DNA of 22,855 bases from positions 1 through 22,855 of IMG/VR virus record IMGVR_UViG_3300036715_000251, one strand, 5' to 3'. The notes below the pieces were generated by a model. That model searched no databases, was not told the origin of the DNA, and was given only the letters and a program-made list of their open reading frames with translations. Both the position numbers and the translations under genes were made by a program. The stretch's first letter is position 1. Every line of letters begins with the position of its first letter. Positions 14,396 through 20,495 of the stretch are shown piece by piece. Source of the DNA: a virus.

Positions 14396-14829
14396 AACGC
14401 AAGTGGATTGACGCGTATCTCGATGTTGCTGAGCGGTTTGCTCAGTTATCATCCGCGGTTCGGTTGAAAGTTGGCGCGGTTGTCGTCAAAGACAACCGGA
14501 TAATCTCAATTGGATACAACGGAACGCCGGCCGGGTGGGACAACGCGTGTGAGATTGAGGTTCAAAACGATCAATCGCAACGCGTGTTGAAAACCAAAGA
14601 TGAAGTTATCCATGCTGAAGCAAACGCTATAGCGAAACTCGCTCGTTGCAATGACGGAGGTGATGGTGCCGTTCTCTTCTGCACTCATGCTCCTTGCATT
14701 CAATGCGCTAAGTTGATCTACGGCGCCGGAATCCGATCGGTTTACTATCGCGATTTGTACAGCAACGACTATGGAGTGAAGTTCCTTGAAAAATCTGGAG
14801 TTGAAGTCAACCAATATCACCGAAAATGA
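14392..14829 (+). CDS. cd: dCMP deaminase
   Basis: 145 aa, cytidine/deoxycytidylate deaminase superfamily. The zinc and catalytic residues are H74-A-E76 (IHAEANAI) and C102-x-x-C105 (APCIQCAK). It also has the substrate-loop GYNGTPAGWDNAC typical of dCMP deaminases. It converts dCMP to dUMP, the substrate of ThyX at 4812. T4 Cd is longer (about 193 aa) because of extra zinc-binding and regulatory elements; this shorter version may have less dCTP/dTTP control. The ATG at 14392 overlaps the previous stop. The following small gene overlaps its 3' end. Confidence 0.92.
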   Translation: MKRKWIDAYLDVAERFAQLSSAVRLKVGAVVVKDNRIISIGYNGTPAGWDNACEIEVQNDQSQRVLKTKDEVIHAEANAIAKLARCNDGGDGAVLFCTHAPCIQCAKLIYGAGIRSVYYRDLYSNDYGVKFLEKSGVEVNQYHRK

Positions 14830-15040
14830 GCATTTCGTCGCGATCGCGGATATGTTCCCGCACGTTGCTAGCAACATTGCTAGTTTGTGGGGCCGCGCGG
14901 AGCTGGACGACTACATAATCAAGCTGCTTACTGATACTCGAGATGATAGCCGCACGGGGTTTCCGCTAGCTACAGCTTTGTCGCTTGTCAAGCTGCTCGA
15001 TGCTCATCAACAGATGTTCCCCGATGCAGTTGAGCGATGA
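14786..15040 (+). CDS. Small conserved T4-like protein, start uncertain
   Basis: The conserved part is ENEHFVAIADMFPHVASNIASLWG, then YIIKLLTDTRDDSRTGFP and a final helix ending in HQQMFPDAVER, which resembles a small phage protein family of unknown function. TTG 14786 has GGAG 9 nt upstream and gives 84 aa but overlaps dCMP deaminase by 44 bp. The first in-frame ATG is 14852 (62 aa) and lacks a ribosome binding site but would cut into the conserved start. I prefer the longer form at low certainty. Confidence 0.65.
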   Translation: MKNLELKSTNITENEHFVAIADMFPHVASNIASLWGRAELDDYIIKLLTDTRDDSRTGFPLATALSLVKLLDAHQQMFPDAVER

Positions 15041-15049
15041 TCTTGCATG

Positions 15050-15078
15050 TTGACTTAAATTCGATCGCGAGCTATAAT
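15050..15078 (+). promoter_or_regulatory. Sigma70-type promoter
   Basis: TTGACT at 15050-15055, a 17-bp spacer and TATAAT at 15073-15078, 23 bp before the ATG at 15102. It drives the small gene and may continue into the tRNA region. Confidence 0.83.
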
Positions 15079-15101
15079 GGAGTTATCAGTTGGAGATTAG
15101 T

Positions 15102-15278
15102 ATGAAAGCAAAACGTGAGATCAAGAACTTCCTTCGCAATTTGTTCACCAACAGCGATCTTAGTATCGCCGAGATTGAGCGGCAGTACACTGCTAAGTTT
15201 GCAAGCGAGGATGCTGATTTGCTTGGTATGGTCTGGGTGGAAGTTCTCAACGAGATTCCAGACCGTAGCGGTCGTTAA
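15102..15278 (+). CDS. Small protein of unknown function, 58 aa
   Basis: The ATG at 15102 has TTGGAGATT upstream and a promoter 23 bp away. The product starts with a basic helix (MKAKREIKNFLRNLF) and ends acidic, with SIAEIERQYTAKF in the middle. The size and helix pattern could suit a small regulatory protein, but no family is recognised. Separate transcription close to a strong promoter suggests early expression. Confidence 0.7.
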   Translation: MKAKREIKNFLRNLFTNSDLSIAEIERQYTAKFASEDADLLGMVWVEVLNEIPDRSGR

Positions 15279-15292
15279 CGCAAATCGATGGC

Positions 15293-15300
15293 GATAAATA
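15293..15300 (+). promoter_or_regulatory. T4-late-like promoter box GATAAATA
   Basis: GATAAATA matches seven of eight positions of T4 late TATAAATA. It lies 15 bp after a gene stop and 84 bp before the tRNA-Thr gene, a place where a late start for the tRNA cluster would make sense. Confidence 0.45.
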
Positions 15301-15315
15301 CCGTGTCTCGACGGT

Positions 15316-15336
15316 TGATCTGTTCTTAACAGATCA
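15316..15336 (+). terminator. 9-bp perfect hairpin between gene and tRNA-Thr
   Basis: TGATCTGTT and AACAGATCA pair exactly around a CTT loop (15316-15324 with 15328-15336), followed by TATT. It may be a weak terminator of the upstream message or a processing structure at the head of the tRNA transcript. Confidence 0.5.
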
Positions 15337-15383
15337 TATTGAAGCGCATTGGGATATCAATCGAGTGTGTTTCAATATGTTCT

Positions 15384-15457
15384 GCCTCCATAGTTAAGTG
15401 GTATAACAATCGCCTTGTAAGCGATCGTTCTCTGTTCGATTCAGAGTGGGGGCACCA
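15384..15457 (+). tRNA. tRNA-Thr (anticodon TGT)
   Basis: Acceptor GCCTCCA pairs with TGGGGGC with one G-U pair, followed by discriminator A and encoded CCA. Anticodon stem ATCGC/GCGAT holds loop CTTGTAA, anticodon TGT at 15416-15418. The T-loop TTCGATT is present. It reads ACA and wobble ACN codons. Confidence 0.93.
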
Positions 15458-15642
15458 AAGTTACTGTTAAACATCTCCGTATGGTGATTTGCTGTAAGTG
15501 AGGATGCAGCTTTGTTTTGGTTCTCAGATGGATTCATCAACCGACTATGTCCGTTGCCGACTGAGAACATATTCAAGTACACTTCCCTGTTAACTAATCT
15601 CGGGTTAGGATGTATAGTGTACTTCAATATGTTTGGGTTAAA
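15458..15642 (+). ncRNA. Structured non-coding spacer between tRNA-Thr and tRNA-Pro
   Basis: No coding frame or complete tRNA is seen in these 185 bp. Two long-range inverted repeats are present: GTTCTCAG/CTGAGAAC (15520-15527 with 15561-15568, with an inner CAAC/GTTG) and AAGTACACT/AGTGTACTT (15575-15583 with 15616-15624, with an inner CTAA/TTAG). It is transcribed if the tRNAs share a transcript, and might be a small structured RNA. No known family was recognised. Confidence 0.35.
15590..15618 (+). promoter_or_regulatory. Possible promoter before tRNA-Pro
   Basis: TTAACT at 15590-15595, a 17-bp spacer and TATAGT at 15613-15618. It differs by one base from the TTGACT-17-TATAGT form used elsewhere in this window. 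It lies 25 bp before tRNA-Pro and within a nested inverted repeat. Confidence 0.5.
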
Positions 15643-15718
15643 CTCGCATTGGGATAATTGGTAGTCCACCTGATTTGGGGTCAGGAAGGTGCACGTTCGA
15701 GTCGTGTGTGCGAGACCA
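15643..15718 (+). tRNA. tRNA-Pro (anticodon TGG)
   Basis: Acceptor CTCGCAT pairs with GTGCGAG (one T-G pair), then A and CCA. Anticodon stem CCTGA/TCAGG with loop TTTGGGG gives anticodon TGG at 15676-15678. T-loop TTCGAGT is normal. It reads CCA and other CCN codons. Confidence 0.93.
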
Positions 15719-15730
15719 ATTTTTGATAGA

Positions 15731-15805
15731 GGGGGCTTAGTGGTAGTGGTAGCACAATACGTTTGCACCGTATAAGCAGGAGTTCGATTCTCCTAGCCTC
15801 CACCA
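15731..15805 (+). tRNA. tRNA-Ala (anticodon TGC)
   Basis: Acceptor GGGGGCT pairs with AGCCTCC (one G-U pair), then A and CCA. Stem ATACG/CGTAT with loop TTTGCAC gives anticodon TGC at 15764-15766. T-loop TTCGATT is present. The acceptor lacks the usual G3-U70 check only in name: G3 does face T70, supporting alanine identity. Confidence 0.92.
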
Positions 15806-15820
15806 AACATAGTGTGTACT

Positions 15821-15896
15821 GGACTTGTAGCTCAATCGGAAGAGCGTCGTCCTGTCACGACGAAGGTAGCGAGTTCGAAACTCGTCAAGTCCGCCA
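15821..15896 (+). tRNA. tRNA-Asp (anticodon GTC)
   Basis: Acceptor GGACTTG pairs perfectly with CAAGTCC, followed by discriminator G and CCA. Stem TCGTC/GACGA with loop CTGTCAC gives anticodon GTC at 15854-15856. Discriminator G fits aspartate identity. Confidence 0.93.
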
Positions 15897-15921
15897 ATAA
15901 CGTTGACAAAAGGAGAATGTT

Positions 15922-16065
15922 GTGAAACCTCGTAATCACATTGTGATTGCACTGCTGAAATCGAACAGAGTCGGCGGAGCGCATCGCAAAGCCAACAAAG
16001 CAATTCGCCGCAGTGAGAAAGTGAAACTGCAGCAATACCAGCAGGATCGACACACACAAGATTAA
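15922..16065 (+). CDS. Small basic phage protein, 47 aa (DUF7230-like)
   Basis: GTG 15922 is preceded by AAGGAG at 15909-15914. The product starts MKPRNHIVIALLKSN and contains GGAHRKANKAIRRSEKVKLQ, very rich in Arg and Lys. I recall many phages encoding a tiny protein with the RNP/RNH start and the AHRK-NKA-RR pattern, probably the family DUF7230, of unknown function. It sits between tRNA-Asp and tRNA-Ser, only 5 bp before the latter, so it is likely on the same transcript as the tRNAs. The basic charge suggests RNA binding. Confidence 0.78.
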   Translation: MKPRNHIVIALLKSNRVGGAHRKANKAIRRSEKVKLQQYQQDRHTQD

Positions 16066-16070
16066 TATGT

Positions 16071-16161
16071 GGAGGAGCAAGCCGATTGGCGACGGCACCG
16101 CTCTTGAAAAGCGTCGAGCGTTAATAGCGCCTTGTCGGTTCGACTCCGACCTCCTCCGCCA
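16071..16161 (+). tRNA. tRNA-Ser (anticodon TGA)
   Basis: 91 nt with a long variable arm, as expected for serine. Acceptor GGAGGAG pairs with CTCCTCC, then G and CCA. The anticodon loop CTTGAAA gives TGA at 16105-16107. One pair at the top of the anticodon stem looks mismatched (C-T), otherwise the structure is intact. Confidence 0.9.
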
Positions 16162-16256
16162 CAAACACACAACGTATAGGAAAGCAACTTGGTTCTTGGA
16201 CGCGGTGGCAATGGCGCCAACATCCGTTTACAACCCAAATCAACGCTGGGACAATT

Positions 16257-16571
16257 ATGAAACAAGTAGCACGCGTTGGAGATCTGTGTCAAGGAATCTG
16301 CTACAACTCGTCTCACAGTTCTCCATACAGTACAACGGCAGTGATTGTTCAAGGCGGTAGTATTACACATGCGGATAACAACAATCTTGTTGCTCGAGTT
16401 GGCGATCGTGTTTTGACGACGTGTGGGCACTATGGTGTTATTGTCACTGGATCGGATACCGTTACCGTTGAAAACAGCCGTGTCGCGCGAGTTGGCGACT
16501 CTGTCAGCAATGTCAATGGGACAGATTTCGTTGGAACAATTGTTGGAGGATCGAGTACAATTACCGCTTAG
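16257..16571 (+). CDS. 5.4: PAAR-domain spike tip protein, T4 gp5.4-like
   Basis: 104 aa, against 97 in T4 gp5.4. The PAAR fold is built from repeated VARVGD-type turns: ARVGDLCQG near the N-terminus, LVARVGDRV mid-way and SRVARVGDSV later, with paired GS/GT turns (VQGGSITHA, VTGSDTVTV, VGGSSTITA). PAAR proteins cap the trimeric central spike of contractile tails and sharpen it for membrane puncture, often holding a metal ion; candidate ligands here are His and Cys residues such as CQGICYNSSH, H39 and CGHYG. The ATG at 16257 has a weak GGGA site 5 nt upstream. It is a virion gene placed inside the tRNA region. Confidence 0.85.
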   Translation: MKQVARVGDLCQGICYNSSHSSPYSTTAVIVQGGSITHADNNNLVARVGDRVLTTCGHYGVIVTGSDTVTVENSRVARVGDSVSNVNGTDFVGTIVGGSSTITA

Positions 16572-16680
16572 ATTTGTTGATCTTTGTGATGTTGTTTGTG
16601 CGACTTTAGCTGTGTTACAGTTGCGCAATGTTCGTTGCATTCAATGTTGTGTTAAACAGTCGAATGCGTGATAGTAGCTA

Positions 16681-16694
16681 CGTACTTCGGTACG
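16681..16694 (+). terminator. UUCG tetraloop hairpin
   Basis: CGTAC-TTCG-GTACG forms a five-base-pair stem capped by a C(UUCG)G tetraloop, a structure frequent between T4-type genes. It is followed by AAATTTTG. It lies about 110 bp after the PAAR gene and may end or protect its message. Confidence 0.65.
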
Positions 16695-16719
16695 AAATTT
16701 TGATTTGAAGGAGAATACG

Positions 16720-16989
16720 ATGACATTGAAAGATAAGATCTTCACCGCGTTGGTCACTAACCGTAAGCAGAAAACTCCGGCGCAGCTCGCCGCTCAACTG
16801 AATACGACAAAGCGATCTGTTGCCGCGCGAATCAGTGAACTTCGCGATGATGGCTACTGCATTTACACCGTCAAACGGACGGATACTGCTGGCCGTACGA
16901 AGACGTTCTACTACCACGGTGTTCCGGACAATAGCATTGTTGCTCTTGGCCGGCTTTTGATCAAAGCTGCTCGCCAGCACGCAGCTTAA
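16720..16989 (+). CDS. Small winged-helix DNA-binding protein
   Basis: 89 aa from the ATG at 16720, with AAGGAG at 16708-16713. The segment KTPAQLAAQLNTTKRSVAARISELRDDGYCIYTVKRT (about residues 18-53) reads as a helix-turn-helix with a recognition helix, then a beta wing ending in RTKTFYYHG. This is the common small winged-helix domain used for DNA binding in phages. The target is unknown. A UUCG hairpin precedes it, and another hairpin and two tRNA-Leu genes follow. Confidence 0.82.
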   Translation: MTLKDKIFTALVTNRKQKTPAQLAAQLNTTKRSVAARISELRDDGYCIYTVKRTDTAGRTKTFYYHGVPDNSIVALGRLLIKAARQHAA

Positions 16990-16996
16990 CAACTGC

Positions 16997-17019
16997 GACA
17001 CGGTCGTGACGACCGTGTC
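16997..17019 (+). terminator. 10-bp perfect hairpin before tRNA-Leu
   Basis: GACACGGTCG and CGACCGTGTC pair exactly around a TGA loop. It lies 7 bp after the winged-helix gene stop and 5 bp before tRNA-Leu. No T-run follows, so it may act as a processing or mRNA-end structure and not as a full terminator. Confidence 0.6.
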
Positions 17020-17024
17020 AATCT

Positions 17025-17108
17025 GCCCCGATGGCGTAATGGTAGCCGCGTGAGTCTTAGGAACTCATGTCCTTGGGCGTGCCGGTTCGAGTCCGGCTCG
17101 GGGCACCA
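17025..17108 (+). tRNA. tRNA-Leu (anticodon TAG)
   Basis: Acceptor GCCCCGA pairs perfectly with TCGGGGC, then A and CCA. Stem TGAGT/ACTCA with loop CTTAGGA gives anticodon TAG at 17058-17060. A long variable arm (TGTCCTTGGGCGTG region) fits leucine. Confidence 0.93.
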
Positions 17109-17128
17109 CAGTTAGTGAATACTTCAGT

Positions 17129-17214
17129 GCGATGGTGGCGAAACTGGTAAACGCAGTTGACTTAAAATCAACCTCCTTAGCGGATTGAGGGTTCGAGTCC
17201 CTTCCGTCGCACCA
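17129..17214 (+). tRNA. tRNA-Leu (anticodon TAA)
   Basis: Acceptor GCGATGG pairs with CCGTCGC (one T-G pair), then A and CCA. Stem GTTGA/TCAAC with loop CTTAAAA gives anticodon TAA at 17163-17165. A long variable arm is present, fitting leucine. Both leucine tRNAs read A-ending codons. Confidence 0.93.
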
Positions 17215-17307
17215 ATACAATCCGTTCGCGAGATACTGAACTAGTCAATGAAGTGTAAGATCGAGTGCTCAACAGATCGCTGTAAATAGTAGCGCGCTCC
17301 AACAAAT

Positions 17308-17322
17308 GCCGTTGCCAACGGC
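17308..17322 (+). terminator. Short hairpin upstream of the structural block
   Basis: GCCGTT and AACGGC pair around a GCC loop directly before the late-promoter-like box. It could mark the end of the tRNA transcript, though no T-run follows. Confidence 0.4.
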
Positions 17323-17323
17323 A

Positions 17324-17331
17324 CATAAATA
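17324..17331 (+). promoter_or_regulatory. T4-late-like promoter box CATAAATA
   Basis: CATAAATA matches seven of eight positions of T4 late TATAAATA and lies 26 bp before the GTG of the first structural gene at 17357. A second weaker box, TGTAAATA, lies at 17281-17288. Location before the tail-fibre block fits a late promoter read by a T4-type gp55 sigma factor. Confidence 0.65.
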
Positions 17332-17356
17332 GACAAATAACTCAAGGAGATTTACT

Positions 17357-17704
17357 GTGCCCAACGTATTTCGAAACTACACAGCACAAAGCGTCGGTAC
17401 CTCGTCGACTACAGTGTACACTGCACCAGCTTCAACGCAAGCAACCGCAATTGGAATGACTGTCGCAAATCGTACTGCTTCGAACATCAGAGTTTCCGTT
17501 GCTCTGTATGATGGTACTGCGGACACTTACATTGTTGGCGGCCCAACTCCTGCATCAACTGGCGCGACGCTTGCTGTTGGAGGTGCATTAGTTGTCGTTG
17601 GTGGTGAACAGAAGTTGGTGCTCGAGCCAGGCGATCAACTTAAAGTTATTTCAGATACGGCAAATTCCGCCGACGTTGTTGTTTCTGTGCTAGAGGTTTC
17701 TTAA
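17357..17704 (+). CDS. Putative small virion structural protein, 115 aa
   Basis: GTG 17357 has AAGGAG (17344-17349) 7 nt upstream. The protein starts MPNVFRNYTAQSVGTSSTTVYTAPA and is rich in Thr, Val, Gly and Ala with alternating beta pattern (VSVALYDG, GGALVVVGGEQKLVLEPGD, ADVVVSVLEVS). The sequence resembles single-domain beta-sandwich structural proteins of phage tails. Its position under a late-type promoter and 1 bp before the first fibre gene supports a virion role. The exact place in the particle is unknown. Confidence 0.75.
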   Translation: MPNVFRNYTAQSVGTSSTTVYTAPASTQATAIGMTVANRTASNIRVSVALYDGTADTYIVGGPTPASTGATLAVGGALVVVGGEQKLVLEPGDQLKVISDTANSADVVVSVLEVS

Positions 17705-17705
17705 T

Positions 17706-18959
17706 ATGTCAACGCTCGGAAACGAGATCGTAGCATCATCGGATATTCCAGACGGAATAGTAACAACTGCTAGTTTTGCGCCGAATGCTTCGAGCAAATT
17801 TGCAACTTCTCTTGTAGGAACTACTACTGCCGCTATTCCTACTTCCGCGTTAGGCAGTGGAACTGCAGATTCGTCAAAATTTCTGGTTGGCGATAGAACG
17901 TGGAAATCGATTACTGCTAATGCGGGGTATGACATTCCGTATTCATCTACTGGATACTTCGACATTTCAGCGGGAACAACTGCACAGCGGCCGTCGGCGC
18001 CTCCGCCCGGCGCATTTAGATACAATACAGCACAAAGTGTGTTTGAGATCTGGGATGGATTGTTCTGGCGTGTAGTGAACGCATTAAATGGCGGCACACA
18101 GAGAGCGATCTTTGGCTATGGAATGACTAGTTCATCATATGCGTCAATCACGAACCTAGTTTCCAGCACTGGTATCGTCGCGGCCGACACTACAGGCGTT
18201 GGCTCTGCGCGGCAAGGTCTTGCAGCAGCCAGCTATGGCGGAGATAAAGCTATATTTGGCTATGGACACAATGGATCGTCGTTCGTATCGACGACGAACC
18301 TAGTTTCGAATACCGGTGCTGTAGCATCTGACACAACAGGTGTTGGTACTGGGCGGAATGATCTTGCTGCAGCTAGCTATGGCAGAGATAAAGCTATATT
18401 TGGCTATGGATACAATGGATCGTCAAATCTATCAATGACGAACTTAGTTTCGAACACTGGCGTTGTAGCTGCTGATACTACAGGTGTCGGTACAGCGCGG
18501 CAATATCTTGCTGCTGCTAGCTATGGCGGAGATAAAGCAATCTTTGGATACGGGTACACAACCACATACGCATCAGTGACGAACCTTGTTTCGAACACTG
18601 GTGTTGTAGCTTCCGATACCGCGGGCGTTGGTACTGCGCGGCGCCAACTTGCTGCGGCGGGCTATGGTGGAGATAAAGCGATATTTGGCTATGGTTGCAA
18701 TGACTCAAATCTATCAATGACGAACCTTGTTTCCAATACTGGAGTTGTAGCTTCCGATACAACAGGTGTTGGTACAGCGCGATATCAACTTGCTGCCGCC
18801 AGCTATGGTGGAGATAAAGCGATCTTTGGATATGGATCTACTGGATCGAATGTATCAGTGACGAACTTAGTTTCCAATACTGGAGTTGTAGCTTCCGACA
18901 CGACAGGTGTTGGTACAGCGCGGAATAGTCTTGCAGCTGCCGGGTATTCGTTCACTTGA
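17706..18959 (+). CDS. Kelch-like repeat tail-fibre protein A (6 repeats)
   Basis: 417 aa. The N-terminal part (residues 1-132) has fibre-type motifs: MSTLGN start, LGSGTADSSKFLVGDRTWK, then STGYFDISAGTTAQRPSAPP, and FRYNTAQSVFEIWDGLFWRV. From residue 133 come six tandem repeats of about 47 residues, pattern KAIFGYG-loop-S-TNLVSNTGVVA-DTTGVGTAR-x-x-LAAA-YGGD. The repeats look like Kelch-type propeller blades with the conserved Trp missing. Such beta-propellers often bind sugars, so host-receptor recognition is a reasonable inference. Two paralogues follow at 19005 and 20496. The ATG at 17706 is one base after the previous stop and has no strong ribosome site (GAGGTTTCTTAAT). Confidence 0.82.
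   Translation: MSTLGNEIVASSDIPDGIVTTASFAPNASSKFATSLVGTTTAAIPTSALGSGTADSSKFLVGDRTWKSITANAGYDIPYSSTGYFDISAGTTAQRPSAPPPGAFRYNTAQSVFEIWDGLFWRVVNALNGGTQRAIFGYGMTSSSYASITNLVSSTGIVAADTTGVGSARQGLAAASYGGDKAIFGYGHNGSSFVSTTNLVSNTGAVASDTTGVGTGRNDLAAASYGRDKAIFGYGYNGSSNLSMTNLVSNTGVVAADTTGVGTARQYLAAASYGGDKAIFGYGYTTTYASVTNLVSNTGVVASDTAGVGTARRQLAAAGYGGDKAIFGYGCNDSNLSMTNLVSNTGVVASDTTGVGTARYQLAAASYGGDKAIFGYGSTGSNVSVTNLVSNTGVVASDTTGVGTARNSLAAAGYSFT
18102..18956 (+). repeat. Six tandem Kelch-like coding repeats (copy A)
   Basis: Six units of about 141-144 bp, recognisable at DNA level by conserved GGAGATAAAGC and TTTGGCTATGG or TTTGGATA cores. The repeats differ most just after the TTTGG(C/A)TA core. Confidence 0.9.
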
Positions 18960-19004
18960 TTATGAGCTCAATCAATGGTACAAAAATAACCCCGGAGGAC
19001 TTGA

Positions 19005-19826
19005 ATGTCAACTCTTGGAAATAAATCGTCATCGCCGCCGTCTGATGGCTCAATAACAACATCGAAGTTTGCATCAGACGCAACGATTCCAGCAACCAAT
19101 GCAATCGTTGGGACTAGCACTGCCAATGTTTCTACTCTCGCATTGGGTAGTGGGACTGCCAATACAACAACATTTCTACGCGGCGATAGAACATGGGCGA
19201 CAGTCAATGCGGGTATATTTCACGACACTCCGTATTCATCTACCGGATATTTTGACGTCCCGGCGGGAACAACTTCGCAGCGACCGTCGTCGCCTCCTGT
19301 TGGCGCGTTTAGATACAATACATCGCAAAGTCAGGCTGAAGTATGGGATGGAGTGATTTGGCGTGTAGTGCCACTGTACAGTGGCACACAACGAGCTATC
19401 TTCGGCTATGGATACAATTCGTCAGCTGGCGCCGTATCAATGACGAACCTCGTTTCGAATACCGGTGTTGTAGCTGCTGACACGACGGGCGTTGGTACTG
19501 CGCGGCAAGGTCTTGCTGCAGCCGGCTATGGTGGAGATAAAGCGATATTTGGCTATGGCTACAATGGGTCATCGTACGTATCAATGACGAACCTCGTTTC
19601 GAATACCGGCGTTGTATCATCTGATACGACAGGTGTTGGCTCTGCACGGCAAGGTCTTGCTGCAGTCGGCTATGGCGGAGATAAAGCTATATTTGGCTAT
19701 GGCTACAATGGGTCATACCTATCAATGACGAACCTTGTTTCGAACACCGGCGTTGTTGCTGCTGATACTACAGGCGTTGGTACAGCTCGGTATGGTCTTG
19801 CTGCAGCTGGGTATTCTTTCACTTAA
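19005..19826 (+). CDS. Kelch-like repeat tail-fibre protein B (3 repeats)
   Basis: 273 aa, a shorter paralogue of the proteins at 17706 and 20496. The N-terminal part keeps the same motif order: LGSGTANTTTFLRGDRTWA, STGYFDVPAGTTSQRPSSPP, FRYNTSQSQAEVWDGVIWRV. It then has three repeats (from residue 130) and ends GYSFT, as copy A does. GGAGGAC lies 6-10 nt before the ATG at 19005, the strongest ribosome site of the three. Having exactly half the repeats suggests either an unequal-crossover deletion or a propeller built by two chains. Receptor binding is inferred. Confidence 0.82.
   Translation: MSTLGNKSSSPPSDGSITTSKFASDATIPATNAIVGTSTANVSTLALGSGTANTTTFLRGDRTWATVNAGIFHDTPYSSTGYFDVPAGTTSQRPSSPPVGAFRYNTSQSQAEVWDGVIWRVVPLYSGTQRAIFGYGYNSSAGAVSMTNLVSNTGVVAADTTGVGTARQGLAAAGYGGDKAIFGYGYNGSSYVSMTNLVSNTGVVSSDTTGVGSARQGLAAVGYGGDKAIFGYGYNGSYLSMTNLVSNTGVVAADTTGVGTARYGLAAAGYSFT
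19392..19823 (+). repeat. Three tandem Kelch-like coding repeats (copy B)
   Basis: Three units of about 141-147 bp, closely matching repeats of the neighbouring fibre genes at DNA level. The stop lies right after the third LAAAGYSFT. Confidence 0.9.
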
Positions 19827-19844
19827 TCTTAACTCGACAAAATC

Positions 19845-20495
19845 ATGGCACAAAAACTGAACTCTGAATTTAATTACCGTTATCAAGTGATCGGTGAAAC
19901 TCCTTGGGCAAAACTTCAGACGCTGAAAGGATTTCTCAACGGCAGATTGCGAGCTCGCGCACTTGAACGCGTCAATGCGCTAAAACTTGCCGCCAAGAAA
20001 GCGGAGTTAGAGCATCTTAAGTCAATTGATGGGTTGCCTCATCTCATCCTTAATCTGCAAGCAGAGATCGAAGAAATCGAGTCGGTTGCTGAAGATGCAA
20101 ATCACGCATATCGTCTGAATGAAGATGAGATTGCTGTTCTCGAAAAGCTAATTGCAGAGATCTACGAGCAAGTTGAGCCGACGCGGCTAACACATCCTGA
20201 TGGAACGCCGTATACTGATGATGAGATGTTTGAAGTCAATGCCGCTAATGAATTTACTGCAACTATCGCAAAAGACATCTACGCGGAGATTCTTGCTAAT
20301 GGCCGGCCGGCGCCGGCGACACTTCGTAATGCTATGAACAACCCTTACACATTCAAAGCGTTGCAAGATGTTGGGTTGATTCCTGCTACAGCGCAACAAT
20401 TGTTGCCAAGCACAGATCCATTGCAGATTGAGTTGAAACCGACAAATGAAGTAACTTTGCCAAAGCTGGTCAGCGAATGTAAACTGGAGAAGTAA
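19845..20495 (+). CDS. Conserved T4-like coiled-coil protein between fibre genes
   Basis: 216 aa. It starts MAQKLNSEFNYRYQVIGETPWAKLQTLKGFLNGR, a start I recall from unannotated proteins near tail-fibre genes in T4-like cyanophages and SAR11 phages. A long helical, Glu/Leu-rich region spans about residues 35-112 and is likely a coiled coil. The C-terminal part has MFEVNAANEFTATIAKDIYAEIL, then RNAMNNPYTFKALQDVGLIP. Function is unknown; the position suggests a fibre accessory or assembly protein. The ATG at 19845 has no clear Shine-Dalgarno site. The next fibre gene starts directly after its stop. Confidence 0.8.
   Translation: MAQKLNSEFNYRYQVIGETPWAKLQTLKGFLNGRLRARALERVNALKLAAKKAELEHLKSIDGLPHLILNLQAEIEEIESVAEDANHAYRLNEDEIAVLEKLIAEIYEQVEPTRLTHPDGTPYTDDEMFEVNAANEFTATIAKDIYAEILANGRPAPATLRNAMNNPYTFKALQDVGLIPATAQQLLPSTDPLQIELKPTNEVTLPKLVSECKLEK

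Noticed and set aside
15902-15907. TTGACA before the 47-aa gene as a promoter
   Set aside because: No -10 element occurs at 16-18 bp; the sequence there is coding.
16067-16360. 97-aa + strand frame running from tRNA-Ser into the PAAR gene
   Set aside because: It covers a well-formed tRNA and overlaps the PAAR gene in another frame; the product is low-complexity and unlike a protein family.
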